Assembly (NCBI GenBank): GCA_023250175.1
Contig: JAHFBD010000009.1
Location: 1 to 20,647 of the forward strand
DNA: 20,647 bases
From: Candidatus Melainabacteria bacterium
Lineage (GTDB): Bacteria > Cyanobacteriota > Vampirovibrionia > 2-02-FULL-35-15
Direction of reading: 5' to 3'
The notes below the pieces were generated by a model. That model ran no database searches, was not told where the DNA came from, and worked only from the letters and a program-made list of their open reading frames with translations. The position numbers were made by a program, and so were the translations under genes. Numbering within the stretch: the first letter of the stretch is position 1; each line of letters starts with the position of its first letter. This document shows, one piece after another, positions 1 through 7,525 of this stretch.

Positions 1-9
1 CTCACTTGC

Positions 10-1182
10 TTAGCTTTTTAAAACAGTAACCCTTGTTAAATCTTGTAATTTTTTTCGTGTTTCACGATCAATCTCTAATATCTCTTCTAAACTATGCGGC
101 TCAGAAGGATTATGGCTGTCTATAGAGTTAGAGATTAGTTTATAAATATCACTAAATGTAATCTCTTCTTTTAAAAACAAATCTACTGCAACTTCATTTG
201 CTGCATTTAAAACAATAGGATAACTTTTTCCACTTGAAGCTACTTCATAAGCTAATTTTAAGCATGGAAACTTTTCATAATCCGGGGCTTCAAACTCAAG
301 CTTTCCGACTGATAACAAATCACAGAATAAATTAAATGGCAGTTCTTTTCTTTCTGGATAAAAGAGTGAATATTGTATAGGTAGTCGCATGTCAGTAGCA
401 CCTAATTGTGCAATTATATTTCCATCAATAAACTCAACAGCGCTATGGACTATGCTTTGTGGGTGAATAAATACATCAATTTGTTTTTTACTAAGATTAA
501 ATAATTGCATTGCTTCAATTGTTTCTAACCCTTTATTCATAAGGGTAGCCGAGTCTATAGTAATTTTTTGTCCCATTACCCATGTAGGATGTTTCAAGGC
601 TTGATCTTTTGTAGCTTTCATAATATCTTCTTTAGCCCAGGTTCTAAAAGGTCCACCTGATGCAGTTAACACAACCTTTTTAACCTTTTCAATCGGAATA
701 TCTTTTATACACTGGTGAATAGCTACATGTTCACTATCCAGAGGAATGATTTCTCCATTATGTTTTTGAAGTAAATCATTAATTAAATTTCCTGCAATAA
801 CTAATGTTTCTTTATTTGCAAATGCTACTCGCTTGCCATGGCTTAGAGCAGAGATGGTAGGTTTTAGCCCAAGAGAGCCTACTAAACTGTTTACTACTAT
901 GTCACAGGAGCATGATGAAACAAACTCTAACCCAATATCCCCCCAAAATATTTCTATTATTGGATCTTTTAAGATTGATTTTAATTCTCTAGCTAAAGCC
1001 TCATCTTTTACCGAAACAAATCTAGGACTATGTTCTTTAATCTGCTCAGCTAATAATTGAGCATTTCCACCAGCTGCTAATCCTACAACCTCAAAGTCAT
1101 CTTTAAAGGCCGATAAGACATCAAGAGTTTGCTTTCCTATAGACCCAGTAGAACCTAATACTGAAACTCGTTTCTTTTTCAT
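10..1182 (-). CDS. dxr: 1-deoxy-D-xylulose 5-phosphate reductoisomerase
   Basis: This enzyme converts 1-deoxy-D-xylulose 5-phosphate to 2-C-methyl-D-erythritol 4-phosphate with NADPH, the committed step of the MEP isoprenoid pathway, in the cytosol. The N-terminus carries the Rossmann dinucleotide motif GSTGSIG. Further on are the family blocks NKETLVIAG, PLDSEHVAIHQC (metal and substrate site), ASGGPFR, HPTWVMGQKITIDSATLMNKGLE-type substrate loop, HPQSIVHS and ATDMRLPIQYSL. From the ATG at 1182 the product is 390 residues, the normal family length, and begins MKKKRVSVLG right before the Rossmann strand. The frame stays open upstream to a TTG at 1272, but those 30 extra residues are basic, low-complexity and lie in a GC-rich leader, so I reject that start. 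The ATG has no clear Shine-Dalgarno site. valS lies 149 bases upstream on the same strand. Identification is very secure. Confidence 0.97.
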   Translation of the reverse strand: MKKKRVSVLGSTGSIGKQTLDVLSAFKDDFEVVGLAAGGNAQLLAEQIKEHSPRFVSVKDEALARELKSILKDPIIEIFWGDIGLEFVSSCSCDIVVNSLVGSLGLKPTISALSHGKRVAFANKETLVIAGNLINDLLQKHNGEIIPLDSEHVAIHQCIKDIPIEKVKKVVLTASGGPFRTWAKEDIMKATKDQALKHPTWVMGQKITIDSATLMNKGLETIEAMQLFNLSKKQIDVFIHPQSIVHSAVEFIDGNIIAQLGATDMRLPIQYSLFYPERKELPFNLFCDLLSVGKLEFEAPDYEKFPCLKLAYEVASSGKSYPIVLNAANEVAVDLFLKEEITFSDIYKLISNSIDSHNPSEPHSLEEILEIDRETRKKLQDLTRVTVLKS

Positions 1183-1295
1183 AGATTTATTGTTTCTACA
1201 TACCGCTCGTTTCGCACTAATGCTCAACTCGCTTTTCTTCTTCGACGCTTTTTGGGTGAATAAATCACACAAAAAGCTTATTTATGGTCTTATAC

Positions 1296-1301
1296 ATTAT
1301 A
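1296..1301 (-). promoter_or_regulatory. possible -10 box for dxr
   Basis: Read on the minus strand, a perfect TATAAT lies in the gap between valS and dxr, about 115 bases upstream of the dxr ATG. I see no good -35 at the right spacing (the candidate hexamer is ACAATA), so this is a weak call. If real, it gives dxr a leader of about 105 bases that contains the GC-rich segment at 1196-1245. Confidence 0.28.
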
Positions 1302-1331
1302 GCTAGGCAGTAACTTTATATTGTTAAATTA

Positions 1332-4091
1332 TTATGCTGGTGTACTATTACACTCTCCTAATAATTCAATTTGTTCATTAATAGTTTTTATTTGATTCTC
1401 TAATTCAAATATAGTTTTCTTAACCTCATCAATTTTAGCTTGAGCAGCATTATTAATAAAGTCTGTATTGTTAAGTTTTGATTTTTGAGTATTTAAGTCT
1501 TTTTCAAACAAAGTTTTCTTTTTATTGAAGTTATTTAACATCTTGCCAAGATCAACCAGACCTGATATGGGGATTAACATTCGAGTTTCACTAATTAATC
1601 CACCAGTTGAAGGTTTAACAAGTTCAAAATTGTCTAGCAGCGAAACCTTTGATTTGGTTAAGTATTCAATATATGATGCAAAGCTGACCAAAACATTTTT
1701 TTCAAAAGAATTTTTTGTAAAAAGTCTTACTTCTATTTCTTTTGTCCATGGAATACCAAGTGTTTGTCTAAGGTTTCTTATTTCACGAGTAATTTCAATT
1801 ATATGACTAAAGCTTTTATCAGCCTCATTATTTGAAAAAGCCAGGTCTGTTTTTGGATAAGGTGCAAAACAAATAAAATTAGACTGCTGACCTAGTAATG
1901 TTTGCCAAATCTCTTCTGTAATAAATGGCATAATAGGGTGCAATACCCTTGTTATACCATTGATAATATAAAGTAAAATTACTTGTGTTTGCTCTTTTAA
2001 TCCAGGTTCTTCCAGTTGTTTTTTTACGATTTCAATATACCAGTCACAAAACTCATCCCAAACAAACTTATAAATCCGTTTTGCTATTTCAGTAAAGCCA
2101 TACCTCTTTTCATTAAAATCGTTTTCAATAAATAAAAGCAAATTCTGATATTTATTTAAAATCCATAAATCAGCGATTGTAAGCTTTTCCTTGTTTATCT
2201 TAGAGAGATTATTTTCATGAGTTTTTCCAGGCTCTAAATTTTGAGAAACAAACCTTACAGCATTCCATAACTTATTTGAAAAACGTCTGTATTGTTCAAG
2301 AATATCGGATTCCCACTTTCCATCTTTATCTTTTCTACCCGGAAACCTGACATCTTGATTACCTGTAACTCCCAGACTAAAATACCAAAAACGATTTGCG
2401 TCAGCACCATATTTTTCAATCATTTCAAGTGGGTCTATGGCATTTCCTTTAGACTTTGACATTCGCTTACCATCTGGGGTCTGAATAACAGGATGAATTA
2501 ATACTTCATGAAATGGTACCTTACCAACAAACTCTAATCCCATAAATACCATGCGGGAAACCCAGAGATTAATAATTTCTCTTGCTGTTGCAAGAATGCT
2601 TGTGGGGTAAAATGCTTTTAAATACTCAGTTTGATTAGGCCATCCTAATGTTACAAAAGGCCAGAGTGCAGAACTAAACCATGTATCTAAGACATCAGGA
2701 TCTTGAAGTAGGTTACCACTTTTACATTCTTTGCATGAAATAGGATTTGCTTCACTGACTGTTATGTGATTTTGTTCTTTACAGTACCAGACAGGTATTT
2801 GATGTCCCCACCAAAGCTGTCTACTAATGCACCAGTCTTTAATATTTCTTAGCCAGTTTAAGTAATGATCAGTATATCGTTCTGGTACAAACTTTATTTT
2901 TTTATCTTCAACAACTTTAATAGCAGGCTCTGCAAGTGGTTTCATCTTCACATACCACTGCTCAGAAAGATAAGGCTCAATGATGGTTCCACACCTATCG
3001 TGTTTTGATTGTGGCTGATCATATTCATCCGTTTGTTTTAATAAGCCTGATTCTTCTAGTTTTTGTACCGTAAGTTCCCTTGCTTTAAAACGTTCTAAGT
3101 TTTTTATATCTTCTGGGATGCCTACCCCATGCTTGTCTTGAATCTTTCCCTCGTTTGACATAATTTCTGGATAAGGGAAAAGGTGAGTTCCAAGCTTTTC
3201 AATTGTTTCTTTGTTTCTTTCGAATATTTCATAGTCAACAGCATCATGAGCTGGCGTAACTTTTAGTGCACCTGTTCCAAAATCCGTTTCTATAATTTCA
3301 TCCGAGATAATAGGGATTTGTTTGTTAATAAGAGGCAAAAATACTTTTAATCCAACAAGTTTTTTATATCTACCATCATTAGGATTTACACAGACCGCTA
3401 TATCTCCAAACATTGTTTCTGGGCGGGTTGTAGCTACTGTAATACCACCACGGGAAATGTCATTAATATCAAAGGGGTATAAGATATGATAGAGCTTGCC
3501 TTTTGCATGATCAGTTTCCACTTCAAGATCGCTTACACTTGTTAAACATTTAGTGCACCAGTTAACTATTCTTTTCCCACGATAAATCAATCCTTTATTG
3601 TAGAGTTCAACAAAAACCTTTCTTACAGCCTTTCCATAATGCTCATTCATTGTAAAATCCAGACGATCGTAATCCATTAAACAACCAAGTTTCTTTGTTT
3701 GGTCAATTATCTGATTGCCAGACTTTTCCTTCCAAATCCAGACTTTTTGTAAAAATTCTTCACGTCCCAAATCTCTTTTAGTTTTATGTTCATTTTTTCT
3801 AAGTTCTTTTTCTACAACAACTTCTGTACCAATGCCAGCATGGTCTGTACCACCTTGCCATAAGACATTTTTGCCATTCATTTGATGATATCTGATTAAT
3901 ACATCCTGAATAGTATCCCCAAAAGCATGTCCCATATGAAGGCTGCCTGTAACATTTGGTGGAGGTAGTGCGATAGAAAAACTTTCTTTTTGTGCATCTG
4001 TTTTTGACTTATAAATCTTTTTATCCAGCCAAATAGAAAGCCACTTTTCTTCTACTTCTTTGGGGTTATATGTCTTAGAAGGTTCTTGCAT
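1332..4091 (-). CDS. valS: valyl-tRNA synthetase
   Basis: This class I aminoacyl-tRNA synthetase charges tRNA-Val in the cytosol. The protein is 919 residues, a normal length. The catalytic HIGH signature appears as HMGH at residues 52-55 after PPPNVTG, and the KMSKS loop as RMSKS at about 543-547. The CP1 editing domain carries TTRPETMFGD (about 221-230), where misactivated threonine is hydrolysed, and GTDHAGIGTE (about 81-90) is typical of ValS. The anticodon-binding domain is followed by a C-terminal coiled-coil arm (about 845-912, rich in K, E, L and N) that contacts the tRNA and is diagnostic for ValS over IleRS. A CxxC pair at 453-456 could bind zinc. The start is ATG 4091; no strong Shine-Dalgarno site precedes it. 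The gene is divergent from the small-protein cluster at 4393. Confidence 0.97.
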   Translation of the reverse strand: MQEPSKTYNPKEVEEKWLSIWLDKKIYKSKTDAQKESFSIALPPPNVTGSLHMGHAFGDTIQDVLIRYHQMNGKNVLWQGGTDHAGIGTEVVVEKELRKNEHKTKRDLGREEFLQKVWIWKEKSGNQIIDQTKKLGCLMDYDRLDFTMNEHYGKAVRKVFVELYNKGLIYRGKRIVNWCTKCLTSVSDLEVETDHAKGKLYHILYPFDINDISRGGITVATTRPETMFGDIAVCVNPNDGRYKKLVGLKVFLPLINKQIPIISDEIIETDFGTGALKVTPAHDAVDYEIFERNKETIEKLGTHLFPYPEIMSNEGKIQDKHGVGIPEDIKNLERFKARELTVQKLEESGLLKQTDEYDQPQSKHDRCGTIIEPYLSEQWYVKMKPLAEPAIKVVEDKKIKFVPERYTDHYLNWLRNIKDWCISRQLWWGHQIPVWYCKEQNHITVSEANPISCKECKSGNLLQDPDVLDTWFSSALWPFVTLGWPNQTEYLKAFYPTSILATAREIINLWVSRMVFMGLEFVGKVPFHEVLIHPVIQTPDGKRMSKSKGNAIDPLEMIEKYGADANRFWYFSLGVTGNQDVRFPGRKDKDGKWESDILEQYRRFSNKLWNAVRFVSQNLEPGKTHENNLSKINKEKLTIADLWILNKYQNLLLFIENDFNEKRYGFTEIAKRIYKFVWDEFCDWYIEIVKKQLEEPGLKEQTQVILLYIINGITRVLHPIMPFITEEIWQTLLGQQSNFICFAPYPKTDLAFSNNEADKSFSHIIEITREIRNLRQTLGIPWTKEIEVRLFTKNSFEKNVLVSFASYIEYLTKSKVSLLDNFELVKPSTGGLISETRMLIPISGLVDLGKMLNNFNKKKTLFEKDLNTQKSKLNNTDFINNAAQAKIDEVKKTIFELENQIKTINEQIELLGECNSTPA

Positions 4092-4392
4092 AATAAGTCT
4101 TTAGTTTATCATGTGGATTAAGGTCATATAGCAAATGAGAAGAGCTGTTTAGTGTTATTGAAAGAATGAAAATTCCTTTTGCATTTCAAATACATTTTAA
4201 TTTAATGGTGACAAGTTTAAACAAGTAAAAAACATTAATGGTTGTAAAATTCATACCTTGCCAGCTTATTTATTATTAGCAAATCTACCTTAGCATAAGC
4301 TTTGTAAGTAAATACTTGATCATCAATACAATAAGTAGTTCAATAGAGTTAATTTATTAATTTTGAAGAAATAAATTTCCTAAGGAGAAAAA
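4092..4392. other. divergent intergenic region, no gene seen
   Basis: These 301 bases separate valS (minus) from the small-protein cluster (plus) and must hold both promoters. The sequence is very AT-rich. I see no convincing pair of promoter hexamers in either direction, no strong inverted repeat and no RNA gene. A clear ribosome-binding site for the plus-strand gene (AAGGAG, 4382-4387) lies at the right end. Confidence 0.5.
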
Positions 4393-4977
4393 ATGATAGT
4401 TATAAACATATCAAGATTGTTACCTGATAAAAAACTTTTAAAGGCTGATATTTATAAAGCTACAACAGAAGAGATGTTAACCCAGTCACAAGATGAACAA
4501 AATAAAAAACCAATACAAGAAATTACAGCACGCCCTACTGAGCTAGTTACTAAGGTGCTTAAAGAATTACAACAATTAAAAGAACCAGTATGTTCTTTTC
4601 CTATTCCACACACAGAAGTGCCTGCAAAAGTATTGTCTCTTTTACAGATGGCGATTACTGACTACAATGCTACTTTGCCAGATAATGAACCTGTAGTAGT
4701 AAAAGTATGGAAGGGTATGTCTTCAAACCCTAATCATATTGATGCTATTTGGTATCCATCTGATAAAACACCTCGTGATACTCTTGCCCAAGGCGGTTTT
4801 ATGGGTGGACAAGGAGGAGACCCGATTATAGCAGCTCTTCAAACTTTAAAGTTCTTACACAACAGTCCAAGAGTTCCTGTGAAGCTCGAGTTCGGAGATG
4901 ATGTTCCACAAAAAGCAAAAGATTTATTTACAGAAGTAATAGGACTTTATAATAAATCTCTTGAACTAAAGAAATAG
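4393..4977 (+). CDS. uncharacterised protein, tandem paralogue 1 (two-repeat)
   Basis: I do not recognise this 194-residue family. The start is well fixed: AAGGAG at 4382-4387 stands 5 bases before the ATG. There is no signal peptide or membrane segment, so the product is probably cytosolic. It is a clear paralogue of the next gene. It also seems internally duplicated. Residues 1-97 and 99-194 each read as strand, strand, helix, strand, helix: MIVINISR against VVVKVWKG, KVLKELQQL against AALQTLKFL, and the closing helix VPAKVLSLLQMAITDYNATL (76-95) against VPQKAKDLFTEVIGLYNKSL (171-190). A glycine-rich loop (about 134-142) interrupts the second unit. The stop is 15 bases before the next start, so the genes are very likely cotranscribed. 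Function is unknown; the repeated fold suggests a binding or scaffold role rather than an enzyme, which is inference. Confidence 0.85.
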   Translation: MIVINISRLLPDKKLLKADIYKATTEEMLTQSQDEQNKKPIQEITARPTELVTKVLKELQQLKEPVCSFPIPHTEVPAKVLSLLQMAITDYNATLPDNEPVVVKVWKGMSSNPNHIDAIWYPSDKTPRDTLAQGGFMGGQGGDPIIAALQTLKFLHNSPRVPVKLEFGDDVPQKAKDLFTEVIGLYNKSLELKK

Positions 4978-4992
4978 AAAAAGGGAAATAAA

Positions 4993-5613
4993 ATGATTAT
5001 AGTTAGTTTATATAAAGGTCCAAGTGATAAAAAACTTATTAATGCACAGCTTTATAGAGTGTCACATCTAAGCAATTTTTTACCTAAAACTGCAAGTGGA
5101 GTTCCATTAGGTGTGTCCAGTACAACAGTAACAGAAAATGAAATCAAACTAATACCACGTGTTTTACAAGAACTAAAGTCTCTAAAGGAAGAAGCTATTT
5201 TACAGCACAATTTAGATATTCCAATAAAAGTAAGGTTTTTACTAGAGCAAGCTATAATGCAACACAATAAAGCAATTAGCAACACAATAGAACCATTGAT
5301 AATTAAAGTCTGGAAAGATAAATACTTAAGCCATGGCGAAAACCAGTCTAATAGCATTATAGTACTTGCATATTTATCTGAAGAAATTGTGCCTATTGAG
5401 TGGGAGCATGGTGACAGGAATAATAATTCAGATTGTTTAGCAAGGTGCTTTCCTGTTAAAGCAGCATATGACACATTGAAATATATTCAAAAAACTGCAG
5501 GGGTTCCTGTAAAACTATTATTTGATAATGAGGTTTCTCAAGATGTAAAAGATCTGTTTACAGAAATAATTGATACTTACAATAAATCTCTTGAACCTAA
5601 AGAGAACAAATAG
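4993..5613 (+). CDS. uncharacterised protein, tandem paralogue 2 (two-repeat)
   Basis: This 206-residue protein is the paralogue of the preceding gene. Shared blocks include DKKL near the N-terminus, LxELxxLKE, EPxxxKVWK and VPVKLxFxxxVxxxxKDLFTE followed by YNKSLE at the C-terminus. Parts of the 3' ends are nearly identical in DNA (AATAAATCTCTTGAAC in both). The same internal duplication is visible: residues 1-98 and 100-203 each give two strands, a helix, a strand and a helix. Instead of the glycine loop of paralogue 1 it has an acidic and Asn-rich loop with two cysteines (about 140-152). AAGGG at 4981-4985 stands 7 bases before the ATG. No signal peptide or membrane segment. Function unknown. 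The differences in the loops suggest the two copies have diverged in what they bind. Confidence 0.84.
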   Translation: MIIVSLYKGPSDKKLINAQLYRVSHLSNFLPKTASGVPLGVSSTTVTENEIKLIPRVLQELKSLKEEAILQHNLDIPIKVRFLLEQAIMQHNKAISNTIEPLIIKVWKDKYLSHGENQSNSIIVLAYLSEEIVPIEWEHGDRNNNSDCLARCFPVKAAYDTLKYIQKTAGVPVKLLFDNEVSQDVKDLFTEIIDTYNKSLEPKENK

Positions 5614-5621
5614 AATTGATC

Positions 5622-6446
5622 ATGTTCTGCAAATCCATATTAAATAAATTTTATAAAAAATATAACTACCCCTTAACTGAAATAAAGTATTTTAGTAGGC
5701 ATGGAAGCGGTGGCTTATCCTTAAGGGAGGAGTTTTATATGTTAAATGGAAAAGACCCTGTTAATGGAAATAGAAATGTAGACTCTACTTATCAAAAAAA
5801 GAGAAAAGAAGCAGAACAAGATACAGAAGAAAAGTTGCTTAAACATGAACAAGAGTTAATGGTTCAATTTGAGAGTAGTAATGTAGGATCATATGCTGGT
5901 TTGCAAAATAGAAAAAAAGCTCAAGATGAGTTAACAGCTCTATATAAAAAGAATCCTAGACAATTTCAAAAAGCACTTGGTCTCAGACCAGTTTATAGAG
6001 AGGGATTAGTTCATTTTGAGATTCCGCTAAGTTCTGGTCATGGAAACGCTCCTTTTAATCTTGGAGCACCGCAAGGGCAAGTTATACCACAACAACAAGA
6101 TACTAAGAAGACCTCACAAAATGAAATTATCGCTGCTCCTTACTATAGGTCTGTTCCTCATGATAATGGACCTAATAATTCTCCAGACAAACCTGATACA
6201 CCAGCGGAAATAGAGTCAAGACAGTTAGCAGATGTAATCATAGAACAAAATCCAAATATCTATGGAGCCTTTATTGATTCAAATCTACCAACAATCAAAC
6301 GTCTACTTGGCAATTATAATAATGTGAATTCTGTTGATTCAAGAGAGGTTGTTCAAGCTTGGTGGGCAACCAAGAGCAGAGAGTTAGAGCGAGCTGGTTT
6401 CAATTTACAAGATGGTTCTTTACCAGGAGACCGAAAACACTTTTAA
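5622..6446 (+). CDS. uncharacterised coiled-coil and low-complexity protein
   Basis: I do not recognise this protein; it is the third gene of the cluster. From the ATG at 5622 it has 274 residues. In order: a basic, aromatic N-terminus (YKKYNYPLTEIKYFSRHGSGG), a charged helical or coiled-coil stretch (about 55-120, rich in K, E and Q), a Pro/Gln/Asn-rich linker (about 140-205), and a helical C-terminal part with QAWWATKSRELERAGF. A TTG at 5616, three bases after the previous stop, is another possible start. A third choice is the ATG at 5739, preceded at 5725-5732 by GGGAGGAG, the strongest Shine-Dalgarno-like sequence in this region, which would give 235 residues. The upstream start fits the operon spacing; the internal one fits the ribosome-binding site. 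No signal peptide. Function cannot be inferred. Confidence 0.7.
   Translation: MFCKSILNKFYKKYNYPLTEIKYFSRHGSGGLSLREEFYMLNGKDPVNGNRNVDSTYQKKRKEAEQDTEEKLLKHEQELMVQFESSNVGSYAGLQNRKKAQDELTALYKKNPRQFQKALGLRPVYREGLVHFEIPLSSGHGNAPFNLGAPQGQVIPQQQDTKKTSQNEIIAAPYYRSVPHDNGPNNSPDKPDTPAEIESRQLADVIIEQNPNIYGAFIDSNLPTIKRLLGNYNNVNSVDSREVVQAWWATKSRELERAGFNLQDGSLPGDRKHF
5725..5732 (+). promoter_or_regulatory. strong internal Shine-Dalgarno site before ATG 5739
   Basis: GGGAGGAG lies 6 bases before an in-frame ATG inside the third cluster gene. It is better than any site at that gene's upstream starts. It may mark the real start or a second internal start producing a protein 39 residues shorter. It could also be chance, since the same bases encode Leu-Arg-Glu-Glu. 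Confidence 0.4.
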
Positions 6447-6579
6447 AGAAGTTGCATAAAGACTTCTTGTTGGTTATATTAAATCTCATTTTTATGATCT
6501 TTGCGAGTGCAAGTTCACCGAATTGAAAAAACATTAAAAAAAATTAATCCAAATCTTTATTTTCCCTTTAGATTATTTA

Positions 6580-6608
6580 TTGTTGTTTATTTGTCAATAA
6601 TGTATATT
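6580..6608 (+). promoter_or_regulatory. candidate sigma-70-type promoter for the 160-residue gene
   Basis: TTGTTG (6580-6585) and TATATT (6603-6608) are separated by exactly 17 bases. A transcript starting near 6615 would have a leader of about 28 bases containing AAGGAG. In such AT-rich DNA similar matches arise by chance, so confidence is moderate. Confidence 0.4.
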
Positions 6609-6642
6609 GATTCAAAGCTGGTTTTGTATTTAAGGAGAATTT

Positions 6643-7125
6643 ATGATGTATTCACTTGGACCGTTTAGTAAAAATAGAATCGATAGCATATTAAAACTGA
6701 GTCAGATTATACCTGTAGAAAAGCATCTAGAAGAGGTTTCAGAAGAACTGGCTTTTTTATATGTATGTGACCAGATAAACAATCAATCGAAAGCAGACAG
6801 AGATAAAAGCTGGAGAAATATAGCAAGAGAATATCCTGATTTTAAAGATACAATTTTAGAACTCAGAAGGACATTAAGAGATCTGCCTATCGGACTGACT
6901 GAAGAAGGTTTTGACTTTGTAGATGATGAAGATTCTCGAAAGCTACTTGGTGATGTACTTTTAGCAAGACTTGGGCGTATAAAACAAGATGAAAACCTCA
7001 AGAGAAGTGAAATAGAATTAATGCTCAGGGAATTAGGAATACCAAAAGAAAATATAGGTCAACCATTAAACCTACCATTAAAATTAGTTATGTCTAAGCT
7101 TATAAGCGGCGAGTTATTGTTTTAA
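6643..7125 (+). CDS. uncharacterised small helical protein
   Basis: I do not recognise this 160-residue protein. The start is supported by AAGGAG at 6632-6637, 5 bases before the first of two adjacent ATG codons (6643 and 6646). It is rich in charged residues, with predicted helices around VEKHLEEVSEELAFLYVC, FKDTILELRRTLRDL and SEIELMLRELGI, and an acidic patch FDFVDDEDS near residue 92. It has no signal peptide, no membrane segment and no visible catalytic motif. A 196-base gap with its own candidate promoter separates it from the preceding cluster, so it is probably a single transcription unit. It shows no obvious relation to the tandem paralogues upstream. Function unknown. Confidence 0.75.
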   Translation: MMYSLGPFSKNRIDSILKLSQIIPVEKHLEEVSEELAFLYVCDQINNQSKADRDKSWRNIAREYPDFKDTILELRRTLRDLPIGLTEEGFDFVDDEDSRKLLGDVLLARLGRIKQDENLKRSEIELMLRELGIPKENIGQPLNLPLKLVMSKLISGELLF

Positions 7126-7217
7126 TCAGTTATAATAAAATTTGTTTTTATAAGCTGTATACTGAAATTATTTAACGCTAGCTTAAATAGTAGAAATCAA
7201 ACTTACTTGCAATCATA

Positions 7218-7245
7218 GGCTTTGTCCGATTTATTCGGCAAAGCC
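7218..7245. repeat. GC-rich hairpin upstream of tRNA-Arg
   Basis: GGCTTTG (7218-7224) pairs with CAAAGCC (7239-7245). Inside it CCGA (7226-7229) pairs with TCGG (7235-7238), leaving one bulged T and a 5-base loop. It is followed by a second short inverted repeat, GGACA/TGTCC (7254-7258 and 7263-7267). The part reading GATTTA...GGCAAAGCC recurs in the hairpin on the other side of the tRNA. Confidence 0.6.
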
Positions 7246-7274
7246 GGTCTAGTGGACAAAGTTGTCCGATGGAA

Positions 7275-7298
7275 CGCGAAGGGCGTAAGCCCGGAGCG
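7275..7298. repeat. short GC-rich hairpin with GTAA loop
   Basis: GGGC (7281-7284) pairs with GCCC (7289-7292) across a GTAA (GNRA-type) tetraloop; CGC (7275-7277) and GCG (7296-7298) extend it across a 3x3 internal loop. It ends 12 bases before the tRNA gene and stands out in this AT-rich genome. It may be part of the tRNA leader or of a small repeated element. Confidence 0.45.
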
Positions 7299-7310
7299 AT
7301 ATTAAAGAAA

Positions 7311-7385
7311 GGGCCCTTACCTCAGTCTGGATAGAGGACTCGGCTACGAACCGAGGCGTCGTAGGTTCAAATCCTATAGGGCCCG
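7311..7385 (+). tRNA. tRNA-Arg (anticodon ACG)
   Basis: The 75-base gene folds cleanly by hand. The acceptor stem GGGCCCT/AGGGCCC has 7 perfect pairs, the D arm is CCTC...GAGG, and the anticodon stem CTCGG/CCGAG encloses the loop CTACGAA. A 5-base variable loop follows, and the T arm GTAGG/CCTAT (one G-T pair) carries the standard TTCAAAT loop. G is the discriminator base. CCA is not encoded (TTT follows), so it must be added by the CCA-adding enzyme. The ACG anticodon is normally deaminated to ICG by TadA, so this tRNA should read CGU, CGC and CGA. No duplicated 3' end that would mark an integrated element is visible nearby. Confidence 0.95.
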
Positions 7386-7395
7386 TTTATTTTAC

Positions 7396-7417
7396 AGCTC
7401 AAGACAAGCCTTGAGCT
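7396..7417. repeat. hairpin just downstream of tRNA-Arg
   Basis: AGCTCAAG (7396-7403) and CTTGAGCT (7410-7417) form a perfect 8-pair stem with a 6-base loop, starting 11 bases after the tRNA. It could help 3'-end formation, but no T-run follows it, so I do not call it a terminator. Confidence 0.5.
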
Positions 7418-7444
7418 TCCGTCGATCAAGTTTAACAGTGGATC

Positions 7445-7472
7445 GGATTTACTGGCAAAGCCAGATAAATCC
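7445..7472. repeat. long hairpin related to the one upstream of tRNA-Arg
   Basis: GGATTTA (7445-7451) pairs with TAAATCC (7466-7472) and CTGGC (7452-7456) with GCCAG (7460-7464): 12 pairs, one bulged A, a 3-base loop. The GATTTA followed by GGCAAAGCC is shared with the hairpin at 7218-7245, which suggests that both belong to one family of small palindromic repeats. It lies 54 bases before the glycosyltransferase start. Confidence 0.6.
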
Positions 7473-7525
7473 TACAGTTGAAAATACGATAATATGGAGA
7501 TCTCTAACAACAAAAGGAAAAAACC

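Noticed and set aside
1183..1272. N-terminal extension of dxr from a TTG at 1272
   Set aside because: The extra 30 residues are basic and low-complexity, precede the Rossmann motif by an abnormal distance, and coincide with the GC-rich leader. ATG 1182 gives the normal family length.
6446..6468. AAGAAGT/ACTTCTT hairpin after the third cluster gene as a terminator
   Set aside because: The 7-pair AT-rich stem is not followed by a T-run; it may contribute but does not meet the standard.
7127..7152. TTATAA...TTATAA inverted repeat after the 160-residue gene
   Set aside because: The stem is nearly pure A-T with a bulge and is expected by chance in such sequence.
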